In this document: positions 1 to 6,646 of the stretch, piece after piece
Layout of the letters: each line of letters begins with the position of its first letter
How positions within the stretch are numbered: position 1 is the stretch's first letter
Source of the DNA: Bacteroidales bacterium
GTDB lineage: Bacteria > Bacteroidota > Bacteroidia > Bacteroidales > Muribaculaceae
Length of the DNA stretch: 23,825 nucleotides
Assembly (NCBI GenBank): GCA_019416425.1
Contig: DXXK01000021.1
Location: 1 to 23,825 of the forward strand
Direction of reading: 5' to 3'
Program-made: the position numbers and the translations under genes
The notes under the pieces: model-generated
Told to the model about the DNA's origin: nothing
The model's database searches: none
What the model saw: the letters and a program-made list of their open reading frames with translations, nothing else

Positions 1-51
1 GCCGCTTGATGCGGCTCTAATCTGTAGTTCCTGAAACTCTGATTTTGTCAT
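1..51 (-). CDS. Partial 5' end of an IS66-type accessory ORF
   Basis: Only the first 17 codons are inside the window; the gene runs off the left edge. The peptide begins MTKSEFQELQIRAASSG, which resembles the start of the small helix-turn-helix accessory proteins that precede TnpB and the transposase in Bacteroidetes IS66 elements. A TAnnTTTG promoter and a strong hairpin lie directly upstream, as expected for the start of an element. The family call rests on a very short stretch, so it is tentative; any short Bacteroidetes HTH protein is an alternative. Confidence 0.45.
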   Translation of the reverse strand, partial: MTKSEFQELQIRAASSG

Positions 52-55
52 AATG

Positions 56-116
56 TTGGAGGTTGCAGTTGGTGCAACCATGCGATGCAAAATTACAACC
101 TATCTGCAACCTCCAA
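56..116. repeat. Inverted repeat around the IS66-like ORF leader
   Basis: TTGGAGGTTGCA (56-67) is repeated perfectly as TGCAACCTCCAA (105-116). A third, inner arm TGCAACC (73-79) can pair with GGTTGCA (61-67) over a 5-nt loop. In the minus-strand transcript the short hairpin would sit about 10 nt before the start codon, so it could dampen translation of the element's first gene. Confidence 0.6.
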
Positions 117-117
117 A
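88..117 (-). promoter_or_regulatory. Promoter for the left-edge IS66-like ORF
   Basis: On the minus strand TTTG (114-117) is followed by 18 bp and TAATTTTG (88-95), matching the Bacteroidetes primary sigma pattern TTTG / TAnnTTTG. The start codon at 51 is about 37 nt downstream of the -7 box. Confidence 0.5.
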
Positions 118-135
118 AGGTGTACTTCAGTTAAT

Positions 136-149
136 GCTTACACTCAACT
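136..149 (-). mobile_element. Possible IS66-type terminal repeat tip and flanking duplication
   Basis: On the minus strand the sequence GTAAGC starts at 141, upstream of the IS66-like ORF promoter. IS66-family ends commonly begin GTAAGCG and duplicate 8 bp of target, which here would be 142-149. The other end lies outside the window, so neither the terminal repeat nor the duplication can be checked. Confidence 0.25.
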
Positions 150-190
150 GATCACCCACATATTATAACTTTATTTCTTCTTGCGGGTTG

Positions 191-691
191 TCAGGCGGTA
201 CGTCTTGCGCCAGCCATCGGACCCGATGTCGCCCGCATTACATTTTGACAAAATAGCGGCAAGAAGCCGGAACTTAGTGCAAGTTTGGGCTTCCTGCCGC
301 TATTTTGAGGATGTTTGATTTGAGTCTGGTCAATCGGAATCCGGGAGATTCCAGTTCCCGACATCCGGCGTTCTATCCAGTTTTTGGTGTAGATAATCCC
401 TTGGATCTCGGGGGCATAGTTGAGATAGGTCAGATATGCCTTGTAATCGGGGTTGTCTCGCAGACGCGTGATTGACAGGTAGTCTTTGCCCCAACGCTCG
501 CACATATCCTGCCATTTTTTCCACGCCGTCTCCACAGTGCAGTCGCGTTGACCGGTGCGGAATATATCGCGCAGATCGGCTGCGAGAGCTGCCTTGTCGC
601 CATGACGGACCTTTGCAACGGCTAAACATTTGAATTTTTGCCGTTGTATAGTCATCTTTACAGTTGTAAGTGTGGACGTTATTATTATCAA
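191..691 (-). pseudogene. IS256-family (mutator) transposase remnant
   Basis: The first 110 or so residues resemble the C-terminal third of IS256/mutator transposases: an ADLRDIF segment, the DMCERWGKDY helix, an LTYLNYAPEIQ segment and IIYTKNWIER, which corresponds to the conserved IYTTNAIE motif. Everything after that glutamate is unrelated to the family: the frame crosses a long palindrome (249-307) and ends early. Another frame over the last part runs to a stop at 171-173 with a plausible basic C-terminus (YRLTTRKKK). There is no N-terminal catalytic domain, so this is a dead fragment, probably left by an old insertion and later disrupted by a second element. Confidence 0.7.
249..307. repeat. 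59-bp near-perfect palindrome (MITE/REP-like)
   Basis: Two 27-nt arms (249-275 and 281-307) match at 24 of 27 positions around the 5-nt loop agtgc. The outer part of the arms is CAAAATAGCGGC and its complement. The element lies inside the transposase remnant just where family similarity stops, suggesting an insertion. It lacks a U-tract on either strand, so a simple terminator is unlikely. Confidence 0.75.
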
Positions 692-718
692 AGGAATTAT
701 TCCTTAGACAACATTATT

Positions 719-1894
719 TCAATAGTTGAGCCCGAAGTGCCATAGAGGGATGAATGGAGCATGTCCGTATTCTATATCATCACGGACAACTATCCCTTTA
801 GGATCTCCTTCAAGTTGGCGTTTCCCCTTTTTAGAGCCTCCAATCTCGAATATATGTTCGCCGATTTTGAAGTCTGTGATTTTTGATGAGACTATCTCAT
901 TGTTAACCCTCATCTGATTATAAAAGAATGTTTCGCGCACGTTGCCAATATCGATGCCTTCTCCCTGAAGCGCATACATCAGGTTCGGATTGTCCACATA
1001 TACTTTTTCCACTTTTCCCAGGCCTCGCATTCCTCCGGTTTCGTCACGCAACAGCCCGATCATACCTCCTTTTTCGAGGTACGCCAGATAATTTGGCAAA
1101 TCATTTTTACTAACCCTCAACTCTTGTCCGAGACTTGTCATATTCGGTTTATACGGCGCAGACTCAGAAAGTAGCCCGAGAAGCCGGCGCAACTTTTTGG
1201 CAGTGGCAACGTTCATACCCGCGTATTGCGGAATATCCACCTCAAGTGTCTGCTGCATAATTTGCTGAAGGCGTATATCATAACCGGGCAAACTGCTGAA
1301 AGGATAATATCCCTTGCGAAGGTACTCCCTGAAATCCGGCAGCGGGTGATAATCCCTCGGCAGTTCCACCTTATTCTCTATGATTTCATCGAGATTATAT
1401 ACCGGAAGATTTATCCCCTTGAACATGGAAAGATATTCTCTGAAGGAAAGACCATACATGTGGAACACCAGGGCGCGTCGGCTCAGGTCCGCGGCTCCAT
1501 GATAGATGTCAAGCACCGAACTGCCGGTAAATATCACCTGCAGAGTCGCATGAGTATCATATATTTGCTTTAATTCTCTCGACCAGCCATCATATTTGTG
1601 AACTTCGTCAATAATGAGGTGCAAGCCTCCATCCTTTATCAGGTCATCGGCAAGTTCCGTCAAGGTGTGAGTCGCGAACCAGCTATGGTCGGCCGTCACA
1701 TATAACCAACGTGCCGGATCTGGCCGGGATAAGAGATATTGCTTCACCATTGTTGACTTGCCTACACCTCTGGGGCCGACGATACCAACCATACGGTCTT
1801 CCCAAAGTATTCGATCGTACATATACCTGTGAAATTCAAGAGGAGTATGTGCCAACTCCTCGCGCATGAATTCTATCAGTTGCAAATCTATCAT
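719..1894 (-). CDS. AAA_14 / DUF4143 family ATP-binding protein
   Basis: A 391-residue protein of the AAA_14-DUF4143 family, cytosolic P-loop ATPases present in many copies in Bacteroidetes, with no settled role. Visible features are a Walker A at residues 40-48 (GPRGVGKST), Walker B LHLIIDEVHKY near 91-101, a sensor-like IFTGSS near 121-126, and a C-terminal DUF4143 domain ending in FEIGGSKKGKRQ, reminiscent of a PD-(D/E)xK-type fold with a conserved Glu-x-Gly and lysines. I start it at the ATG at 1892-1894 rather than an in-frame ATG 63 nt upstream, because the longer form would translate through the promoter -7 box. It sits beside transposon debris and is AT-rich, consistent with acquisition. 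Family assignment is secure; function is not. Confidence 0.9.
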   Translation of the reverse strand: MIDLQLIEFMREELAHTPLEFHRYMYDRILWEDRMVGIVGPRGVGKSTMVKQYLLSRPDPARWLYVTADHSWFATHTLTELADDLIKDGGLHLIIDEVHKYDGWSRELKQIYDTHATLQVIFTGSSVLDIYHGAADLSRRALVFHMYGLSFREYLSMFKGINLPVYNLDEIIENKVELPRDYHPLPDFREYLRKGYYPFSSLPGYDIRLQQIMQQTLEVDIPQYAGMNVATAKKLRRLLGLLSESAPYKPNMTSLGQELRVSKNDLPNYLAYLEKGGMIGLLRDETGGMRGLGKVEKVYVDNPNLMYALQGEGIDIGNVRETFFYNQMRVNNEIVSSKITDFKIGEHIFEIGGSKKGKRQLEGDPKGIVVRDDIEYGHAPFIPLWHFGLNY

Positions 1895-1910
1895 AAGCGT
1901 AAGTTTTTTG

Positions 1911-1942
1911 CAAAGATAACACTTTTCCTCCAAGTAGGGAAA
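1911..1942 (-). promoter_or_regulatory. Promoter of the DUF4143 ATPase gene
   Basis: On the minus strand TATCTTTG (1911-1918) fits the TAnnTTTG -7 box, with TTTC (1939-1942) 20 bp upstream as a near-consensus -33 box. The predicted transcript would have a leader of roughly 10-15 nt before the ATG at 1894. Confidence 0.5.
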
Positions 1943-1966
1943 CTTTTGAGAGAACATTTCCTCTTT

Positions 1967-1998
1967 AAGGTGACAGTTTTTGGTATAACAGTCACCTT
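1967..1998. repeat. 8-bp inverted repeat upstream of the DUF4143 promoter
   Basis: AAGGTGAC (1967-1974) and GTCACCTT (1991-1998) are perfect inverted copies with a 16-bp spacer, located about 25 bp upstream of the -33 box. The position fits a regulator-binding site, but no cognate regulator is identifiable. Confidence 0.5.
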
Positions 1999-2103
1999 CT
2001 GGGGGATTTGTTGAAATAGCCGTGCCCTTCTATCATAAAATCTCCGGACTCTTCAATAAAGGTTCTTACTATCGAAAACACTTACAATAATCGGGAATCA
2101 ACT

Positions 2104-2140
2104 TTGTAATATTACAACATTATTGTAACTGCATTTGTAA
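2104..2140. promoter_or_regulatory. Palindrome and TTGTAA repeats before the 2141 gene
   Basis: TTGTAATATTACAA (2104-2117) is a perfect 14-bp palindrome. TTGTAA recurs at 2123-2128 and 2135-2140, the last copy abutting the ATG. The arrangement could be an operator with an auxiliary half-site. No convincing TAnnTTTG promoter is visible here. Confidence 0.4.
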
Positions 2141-2524
2141 ATGTCTCTGTCGCCATCAAAAAATCAATCGATGAAATTGAAGGATTATATTAGCAAATCG
2201 GGACAACGCAAGGATGATTTTGTTTTCTATGGCACGGCCGGGGCGATCTTCCTCGTGATTTTCACATTGGGATGCATTTACGACGCATGCAGCCGCCCGG
2301 CTTCGCAACAACCCCCGAAAACCCATGCCGTACCGCCGAAACACCAGCTTTACACTACGGCGTTGCCTAATCAAGATATGGAAAGGCATCCGGACAACCA
2401 ACAGCCGACAGCGAATCCGGACAAGGACATCGAGACCTACAACGACGAACCGGACTATTACCTTGACGACCCCGAGGACATCATCACCTACCCGGACGAG
2501 ATCTACGACTTCCTCGACGATTAA
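2141..2524 (+). CDS. Small acidic single-pass membrane protein, unknown function
   Basis: A 127-residue protein I do not recognise. A short basic N-terminus (about 1-25) is followed by one clear transmembrane segment (about 28-47, GTAGAIFLVIFTLGCIYDAC), then a proline-rich linker and a strikingly acidic, tyrosine-rich tail (DEPDYYLDDPED near 100-112, ending YDFLDD). An in-frame ATG at 2171 (MKLKDYISK) is an equally good start. If the N-terminus stays inside, the acidic tail faces the periplasm. The gene is preceded by a palindrome and TTGTAA repeats and ends one nucleotide before the stop codon of the histidine kinase on the other strand. Base composition resembles the core genome rather than the IS patch to its left. 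Confidence 0.65.
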   Translation: MSLSPSKNQSMKLKDYISKSGQRKDDFVFYGTAGAIFLVIFTLGCIYDACSRPASQQPPKTHAVPPKHQLYTTALPNQDMERHPDNQQPTANPDKDIETYNDEPDYYLDDPEDIITYPDEIYDFLDD

Positions 2525-2525
2525 G

Positions 2526-3731
2526 CTACAGGGCCGGGAGCTCGATGCGGAAGGTGGTGCCGCGGCCCAGCTCGGACTCCTTGACGTAGATGCGGCCACC
2601 GTGGTACTCCTCGATGATGCGCTTCACCAGCGTAAGTCCCAGACCCCAGCCGCGCTTCTTGGTGGTGTAGCCGGGATTGAACACCGTCTTGAAGTTCTTG
2701 CGCGCTATCCCCTTGCCCGTGTCCTTCACCTCGATCCAGACATTCTTCCCCTCGGCCCCGGTGGCGATGTCTATGCGTCCCTCACCCTGCATGGCGTCAA
2801 CCGCATTCTTGGTCAGGTTCTCCATCACCCACTCTATAAGGGGCTTCGACAGCTTCACGCCATGGTCGTCCTCGCTAAGATGCATGTTGATCGACACGCG
2901 GCCCGACACACGGTTCTTCATGTACTCCTGCGAGTTGCCCACTATCTCGTTAATGTACTCCAGCTGCATCTCCGGCAGCGAGCCGATCTTGCCGAAGCGG
3001 TCGGCGATGGTCGACAGTCGTTTCACATCCTTGTCGATCTCGTCCGTAACCTCCCGGTCCAGTCCGATGGACTGCAGGTACTCCGACCATGCCATCAATG
3101 AACTGATGGGTGTGCCTAACTGATGGGCCGTCTCCTTGCTCAGGCCCACCCAGAGGCGATTCTGCTCCGCACGTTTGGTGTAGACCAACGCCATATACAG
3201 TATCACCGCCAGCAGGATCGTAATGGCCATCTGGATGTAGGGATACAGGCTCAGGCTCTTCAGCAACGCCGAGTCCTCGTAGTAGATGTACTGGTTCAGC
3301 CCCTCGGCTATCTCCACCTTGATGAAGTGGTCCGAGGTCTGCTCCAGACGTTGCGCCGGCTGTTTGCCCAACGCCTTGTTGAGCCGCTTGGTCAGATACT
3401 CCTGGTTGCGCGGCGACAGCTCGGAATAGATCATCCGGTCCTTGTCGTCCTTGTCCGGAAGATTGAAGTTTCGGAACTCCGATATGTTGCCGTCCTTGTC
3501 GAATATCATCACCGGAATGGAGTTGTTGGCGGCGATGATGTCCAGCAGGAACTCGAAATCGGAGTCCAGGTTGGCCTTGGCCAGACGCTGCGTGGCCTTG
3601 GCCCAGATGTCCATGCGCTCGCGCTCCTGCTTGCCTAACTCCTTGACCAGGCTGTTGGAGATCAACAGGAATCCGACCACGGCTACGACCGATACGGCCA
3701 CTATCAGGATCTTGCCAAAACGTCTGTCCAT
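2526..3731 (-). CDS. Membrane sensor histidine kinase (orphan)
   Basis: A 401-residue two-component sensor kinase of the inner membrane. TM1 spans about residues 7-26 and TM2 about 163-184, framing a periplasmic sensor region of roughly 135 residues. The dimerisation/phospho-acceptor segment is KETAHQLGTPISSL, with His203 as acceptor. The ATPase domain shows the N-box (ENLTKNAVDAM, 305-315), G1 box DTGKG (337-341), F box around FNPGYTTK and G2 box GWGLGL (361-366). All catalytic elements are intact. It lies 7 nt downstream of the HAD phosphatase gene in the same direction, so the two are probably cotranscribed. No response regulator is adjacent, so its partner is encoded elsewhere. Its stop lies one base from the stop of the convergent 2141 gene, with no terminator between them. 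Confidence 0.93.
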   Translation of the reverse strand: MDRRFGKILIVAVSVVAVVGFLLISNSLVKELGKQERERMDIWAKATQRLAKANLDSDFEFLLDIIAANNSIPVMIFDKDGNISEFRNFNLPDKDDKDRMIYSELSPRNQEYLTKRLNKALGKQPAQRLEQTSDHFIKVEIAEGLNQYIYYEDSALLKSLSLYPYIQMAITILLAVILYMALVYTKRAEQNRLWVGLSKETAHQLGTPISSLMAWSEYLQSIGLDREVTDEIDKDVKRLSTIADRFGKIGSLPEMQLEYINEIVGNSQEYMKNRVSGRVSINMHLSEDDHGVKLSKPLIEWVMENLTKNAVDAMQGEGRIDIATGAEGKNVWIEVKDTGKGIARKNFKTVFNPGYTTKKRGWGLGLTLVKRIIEEYHGGRIYVKESELGRGTTFRIELPAL

Positions 3732-3738
3732 AACGGCA

Positions 3739-4566
3739 TCAATGGTCCAGAATGAACTTGGCCACGGCGTCGTCGGTGTTCGGACCGATCACCACATCGG
3801 CAGCCTCGAGCACCTCGGGGAGTGCGTTCTGTACAGCCACGGCAACATCCGCCACACGCATCATGGGGAGGTCGTTGATGTTGTCGCCGAAACATACAAT
3901 CCTGTCGGCACCGACCTGCGCGGCCAGAGCCTTCACAGCGCTGGCCTTGGTGGCATCCTGCGCGAAGGCGTCGAACAGCGCCGTACTGTCGCCGTACATG
4001 TCATGGTAGATCTGCACGCGGGCTCCCGGAATCCTTCCTGCCACCTCGTAGCACCGCTCGGCCCGCTCGTTGTCCAGCATGGAGAACAGCAGGATAACAT
4101 CGTCCATACGCTCCGGGAACAGGGAGTGTCCGGCCGCGTCGACGTCGAACCGTTTCAACGGCGTTCCGGCACGGTCGTGCATGAACTGACGCTGAACGTC
4201 GGTCATCTCGCCCAGGCTACGAACGGTTATCATATCGTCGGCGATGGAGTAGACGAAGGTGGGCGTACCGGTGGCTCGGTAGGCGTCGAGAACCTCGGCG
4301 ATCACCTCGGGGCGGAACAGCTTGAGGTTGGAGTAGTGATTGGTGGCCGCGTCCCAGGAAGCGGCTCCCGTCATGACTATGCAGGGCAGCGTCATGCGGA
4401 CATCCCTGATGATGGGCGCCACGGTGGCCGGAGTGCGGGCGGTGGCGACCGTGAACAGCTTTCCCTCTCCGATGGCCTGGTTCAGCATCGCGACGGTGCG
4501 GCCCGACAGCCGCTGGTCCGGCTGCAGCAACGTCCCGTCCATGTCGCTGACATATAAAGTCTTCAC
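3739..4566 (-). CDS. Cof-type HAD-IIB family hydrolase
   Basis: A 275-residue cytosolic phosphatase of the HAD superfamily, subclass IIB (Cof/YbiV-like). These hydrolyse phosphate esters of sugars and related metabolites; the substrate cannot be read from sequence. Motif I is DMDGTLL (residues 8-14, nucleophile Asp8 and general acid Asp10). Motif II is the Thr in the VATART segment, the motif III lysine is in KASAVKAL, and motif IV is GDNINDLPMM. The long insert between motifs II and III is the C2B cap. Length is typical for the family. It is 23 nt downstream of the DUF4834 gene and 7 nt upstream of the histidine kinase, all minus strand, suggesting one operon. Confidence 0.93.
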   Translation of the reverse strand: MKTLYVSDMDGTLLQPDQRLSGRTVAMLNQAIGEGKLFTVATARTPATVAPIIRDVRMTLPCIVMTGAASWDAATNHYSNLKLFRPEVIAEVLDAYRATGTPTFVYSIADDMITVRSLGEMTDVQRQFMHDRAGTPLKRFDVDAAGHSLFPERMDDVILLFSMLDNERAERCYEVAGRIPGARVQIYHDMYGDSTALFDAFAQDATKASAVKALAAQVGADRIVCFGDNINDLPMMRVADVAVAVQNALPEVLEAADVVIGPNTDDAVAKFILDH

Positions 4567-4589
4567 TTTCTAAATATTAATTTTATCAG

Positions 4590-4970
4590 CTACTTCTTTC
4601 CTGTTTTGATTTCGGTAAACTTCACGTCCTCCACCTGGCGCTCATGGTATTCCCGGCGTGCGGAGCCTTCACCGTCGGTCTCAACGGAGGTTTCGGAATA
4701 GTCGAAGTATTCGGTGTAGCGCACATCCTCGGCCACTTCCCTCATGGCGCGCGCGGGGTGCGGATCGGGGCGTCGCCGTCCGTTGGATTCCGGACGCTGC
4801 TGCCGCTCACGCTCGCGACGCTGCCTGCGCTCCTCCTCCTGTCGCGGCGGCATGCCCATCATGGCGCGGAGACGCTCCTCTGCCTTGCGCATCATGTAGG
4901 CGCGCATCCACCGCATGATCCACGGCCACAGCAGCGCGATTATCAGTATGATTATTAAAAATACTCCCAT
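4590..4970 (-). CDS. DUF4834-like small membrane-anchored protein
   Basis: A 126-residue protein resembling the DUF4834 family, which is restricted to Bacteroidetes and has no known function. The N-terminus is one hydrophobic segment (about 3-19, FLIIILIIALLWPWIM). It is followed by a highly basic, Arg/Glu-rich charged region (about 30-75) and a conserved-looking C-terminus (VAEDVRYTEYFDYSE and VEDVKFTEI). The topology suggests an inner-membrane anchor with a charged cytoplasmic tail. It follows psd and pssA in the same direction. I recall this phospholipid-gene neighbourhood as common in Bacteroidetes, but cannot verify that here. A large stem-loop separates it from pssA. Confidence 0.75.
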   Translation of the reverse strand: MGVFLIIILIIALLWPWIMRWMRAYMMRKAEERLRAMMGMPPRQEEERRQRRERERQQRPESNGRRRPDPHPARAMREVAEDVRYTEYFDYSETSVETDGEGSARREYHERQVEDVKFTEIKTGKK

Positions 4971-4990
4971 AGATTGATTGAAGTCTTTAC

Positions 4991-5068
4991 CACTCCATAT
5001 GAAGTTGTTTAAACTGATTTACGTTTTATAAATATTCTGTAGAAGTTTAAACAACTTCTGTCGGAGTG
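4991..5068 (-). other. Large stem-loop between pssA and the DUF4834 gene
   Basis: GAAGTTGTTTAAAC (5001-5014) and GTTTAAACAACTTC (5045-5058) are perfect 14-bp inverted copies. Outside them, after a 4x4 internal loop, CACTCC (4991-4996) pairs with GGAGTG (5063-5068). The same GGAGT (5063-5067) can instead pair with ACTCC (5073-5077). The minus-strand transcript can therefore form either an early small hairpin or the long stem, as in attenuators. There is no U-tract typical of a terminator. Confidence 0.65.
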
Positions 5069-5080
5069 CCAAACTCCCCC

Positions 5081-5782
5081 TTACTTCTTAACGTCAAGGA
5101 TAGAGTACAAAGTATATGTGACGATGGTCCACAGCAGTCCGGGGACACCGGTGCAGAACACCAGCACCACGGTGGTGATGATCATCAGCCACCGCCACTG
5201 GTTGCCTTTCCATCCCCAGGTCTTGAACTTCAGCGAGAAGAAGTGGACCGGCGATACCATCAGCCAGCTCTCCACCACCAGGATCGGCAGGAAACAGTAC
5301 CAGGCCGCCAGAAAACCGACATTCTGGTAGACCAATGCAGAATATCCGATCCAGAAGATGGCGTTGGCGGGTATCGGCAGGCCGATGAATGAAGTAGTCT
5401 GGCGGTCGTCGATGTTGAACCGCGCCAGCCTCAACGCGCCAAAGACCGGAATCAGGAACACCAGCCATGCCATCCACGCAGGGGTGCCCGTCTGCGTCAT
5501 GCAGTTGTACATCAGCATGGCCGGGGCCACGCCGAAGCTGATCAGGTCGCACAGCGAGTCCAGCTCCTTGCCCAGCGACGAGTAGGCGTGCAGCAGACGC
5601 GCGGCGAAGCCGTCGCAGAAGTCGGCCACCGCCGCGATGCCGATCAGTATCCAGCACCACTCGTAACCGGTCAGCCCCCACATCGGTGCCGCCCCCCGGA
5701 AAGAAGCGATTATCGCCAGCACGCCCGCGGTCAGGTTCATGCAGGTGATTGTGTTCGGTATATTCTTTACTATTACATTCAT
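5081..5782 (-). CDS. pssA: CDP-diacylglycerol--serine O-phosphatidyltransferase
   Basis: This integral-membrane enzyme makes phosphatidylserine from CDP-diacylglycerol and L-serine, the step before decarboxylation to phosphatidylethanolamine. The CDP-alcohol phosphotransferase signature D-x2-DG-x2-AR-x8-G-x3-D-x3-D is complete (DFCDGFAARLLHAYSSLGKE followed by the last two aspartates). Several hydrophobic helices follow, ending in a TVVLVFCTGVPGLLWTI-like segment. Length is about 233 residues from the chosen start (ATG at 5780-5782, MNVIVKNIPNTITCMNL), where family similarity begins. An in-frame start 54 nt upstream would add an unrelated, charged extension. The gene directly follows psd on the same strand, so synthesis and decarboxylation of phosphatidylserine are coupled genetically. 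Confidence 0.95.
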   Translation of the reverse strand: MNVIVKNIPNTITCMNLTAGVLAIIASFRGAAPMWGLTGYEWCWILIGIAAVADFCDGFAARLLHAYSSLGKELDSLCDLISFGVAPAMLMYNCMTQTGTPAWMAWLVFLIPVFGALRLARFNIDDRQTTSFIGLPIPANAIFWIGYSALVYQNVGFLAAWYCFLPILVVESWLMVSPVHFFSLKFKTWGWKGNQWRWLMIITTVVLVFCTGVPGLLWTIVTYTLYSILDVKK

Positions 5783-5866
5783 AGTGTATGTTCGGGTTAT
5801 ATTCGGGTCATATGTGCCCCTGTAATGAGAACGCAACCGCAGGGGTGTCGGTTTAAGGATAATGGC

Positions 5867-6562
5867 TCAGGCCTGTTTCGGCTCGGGCTTCAGTATGGCC
5901 AGGGGAGTGACGCCGCCGCGTGTCATCTCGTTCATCTTAAGCAGCACGTGCGCGTCGACCGGGAGGTAGATGTCCACACGGGAGCCGAACTTGATGAATC
6001 CCAGATGGTCGTCGATATTTGCCTCCTCGCCGCGCTGGGCGTAAGTCACGATGCGGCGCGCCATGGCGCCGGCAATCTGACGCACCGTTATACGGCGCCC
6101 GTTGTCCATGGTTATGCCCACGGTGCTGCGCTCGTTCTCCGTGCTGGCCTTCGGCAGCCACGCCGACAGGAACCGGCCGTCGTGGTGCTTCACATAGTCC
6201 ACACGGCCGTCGACCGGGAACCAGTTGGCGTGAACGTTCAGGGGACTCATGAACACCGACACCATGATGGCGTCGCTCTTCAGAAACTCGCCCTCGTAGA
6301 CACGCTCGATGGCCACGACCTTGCCGTCGACCGAGCTGACCACATGGTCGACGCGCGGACCGGTGTACTCCCGGCGCGGACAACGGAAGAAGTTGAACAC
6401 GAATATGTAGCCTATCACCGACAGCGCCGACAGGATCACGGGCACCGGACCGGGCACCATAAACAGCCATAGGGGCACGTTCAGCGCCACTATCACTCCC
6501 AGCAAAGGTATCAGCACCGCCGTACCCTCGCGATGTATCTTGACCCGGTGTATTCTACTCAT
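5867..6562 (-). CDS. psd: Phosphatidylserine decarboxylase proenzyme family
   Basis: A 231-residue membrane-associated, pyruvoyl-dependent decarboxylase that converts phosphatidylserine to phosphatidylethanolamine. Two hydrophobic N-terminal segments (about 14-36 and 42-58) precede the catalytic domain. Family motifs are SPLNVHANWFPVDG (106-119) and the self-cleavage site KFGSRVD, where cleavage between Gly193 and Ser194 makes the pyruvoyl group on the small chain. The short form of about 230 residues is the archaeal/Bacteroidetes type, smaller than E. coli Psd. It is the first gene of the group psd-pssA-DUF4834-HAD-kinase. A TAACTTTG promoter element lies only 8 nt before the start codon, so the leader would be extremely short. 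Confidence 0.95.
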   Translation of the reverse strand: MSRIHRVKIHREGTAVLIPLLGVIVALNVPLWLFMVPGPVPVILSALSVIGYIFVFNFFRCPRREYTGPRVDHVVSSVDGKVVAIERVYEGEFLKSDAIMVSVFMSPLNVHANWFPVDGRVDYVKHHDGRFLSAWLPKASTENERSTVGITMDNGRRITVRQIAGAMARRIVTYAQRGEEANIDDHLGFIKFGSRVDIYLPVDAHVLLKMNEMTRGGVTPLAILKPEPKQA

Positions 6563-6569
6563 GCAACTG

Positions 6570-6577
6570 CAAAGTTA
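6570..6577 (-). promoter_or_regulatory. Candidate -7 box for the psd operon
   Basis: TAACTTTG on the minus strand fits TAnnTTTG exactly; no good TTTG is found 19-21 bp upstream. The start codon at 6560-6562 would be at or just after the predicted transcription start, implying a leaderless or near-leaderless message. Confidence 0.35.
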
Positions 6578-6646
6578 GTGTTTTCCGTCAAAATATCCTA
6601 ATTAAATCCGTATGAGCATGCGATTGGGGCGGAATTACCGGACTTT

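Noticed and set aside
215..228. Small palindrome CATCGG-AC-CCGATG in the IS remnant
   Set aside because: Short, and within a decayed coding sequence; likely chance.
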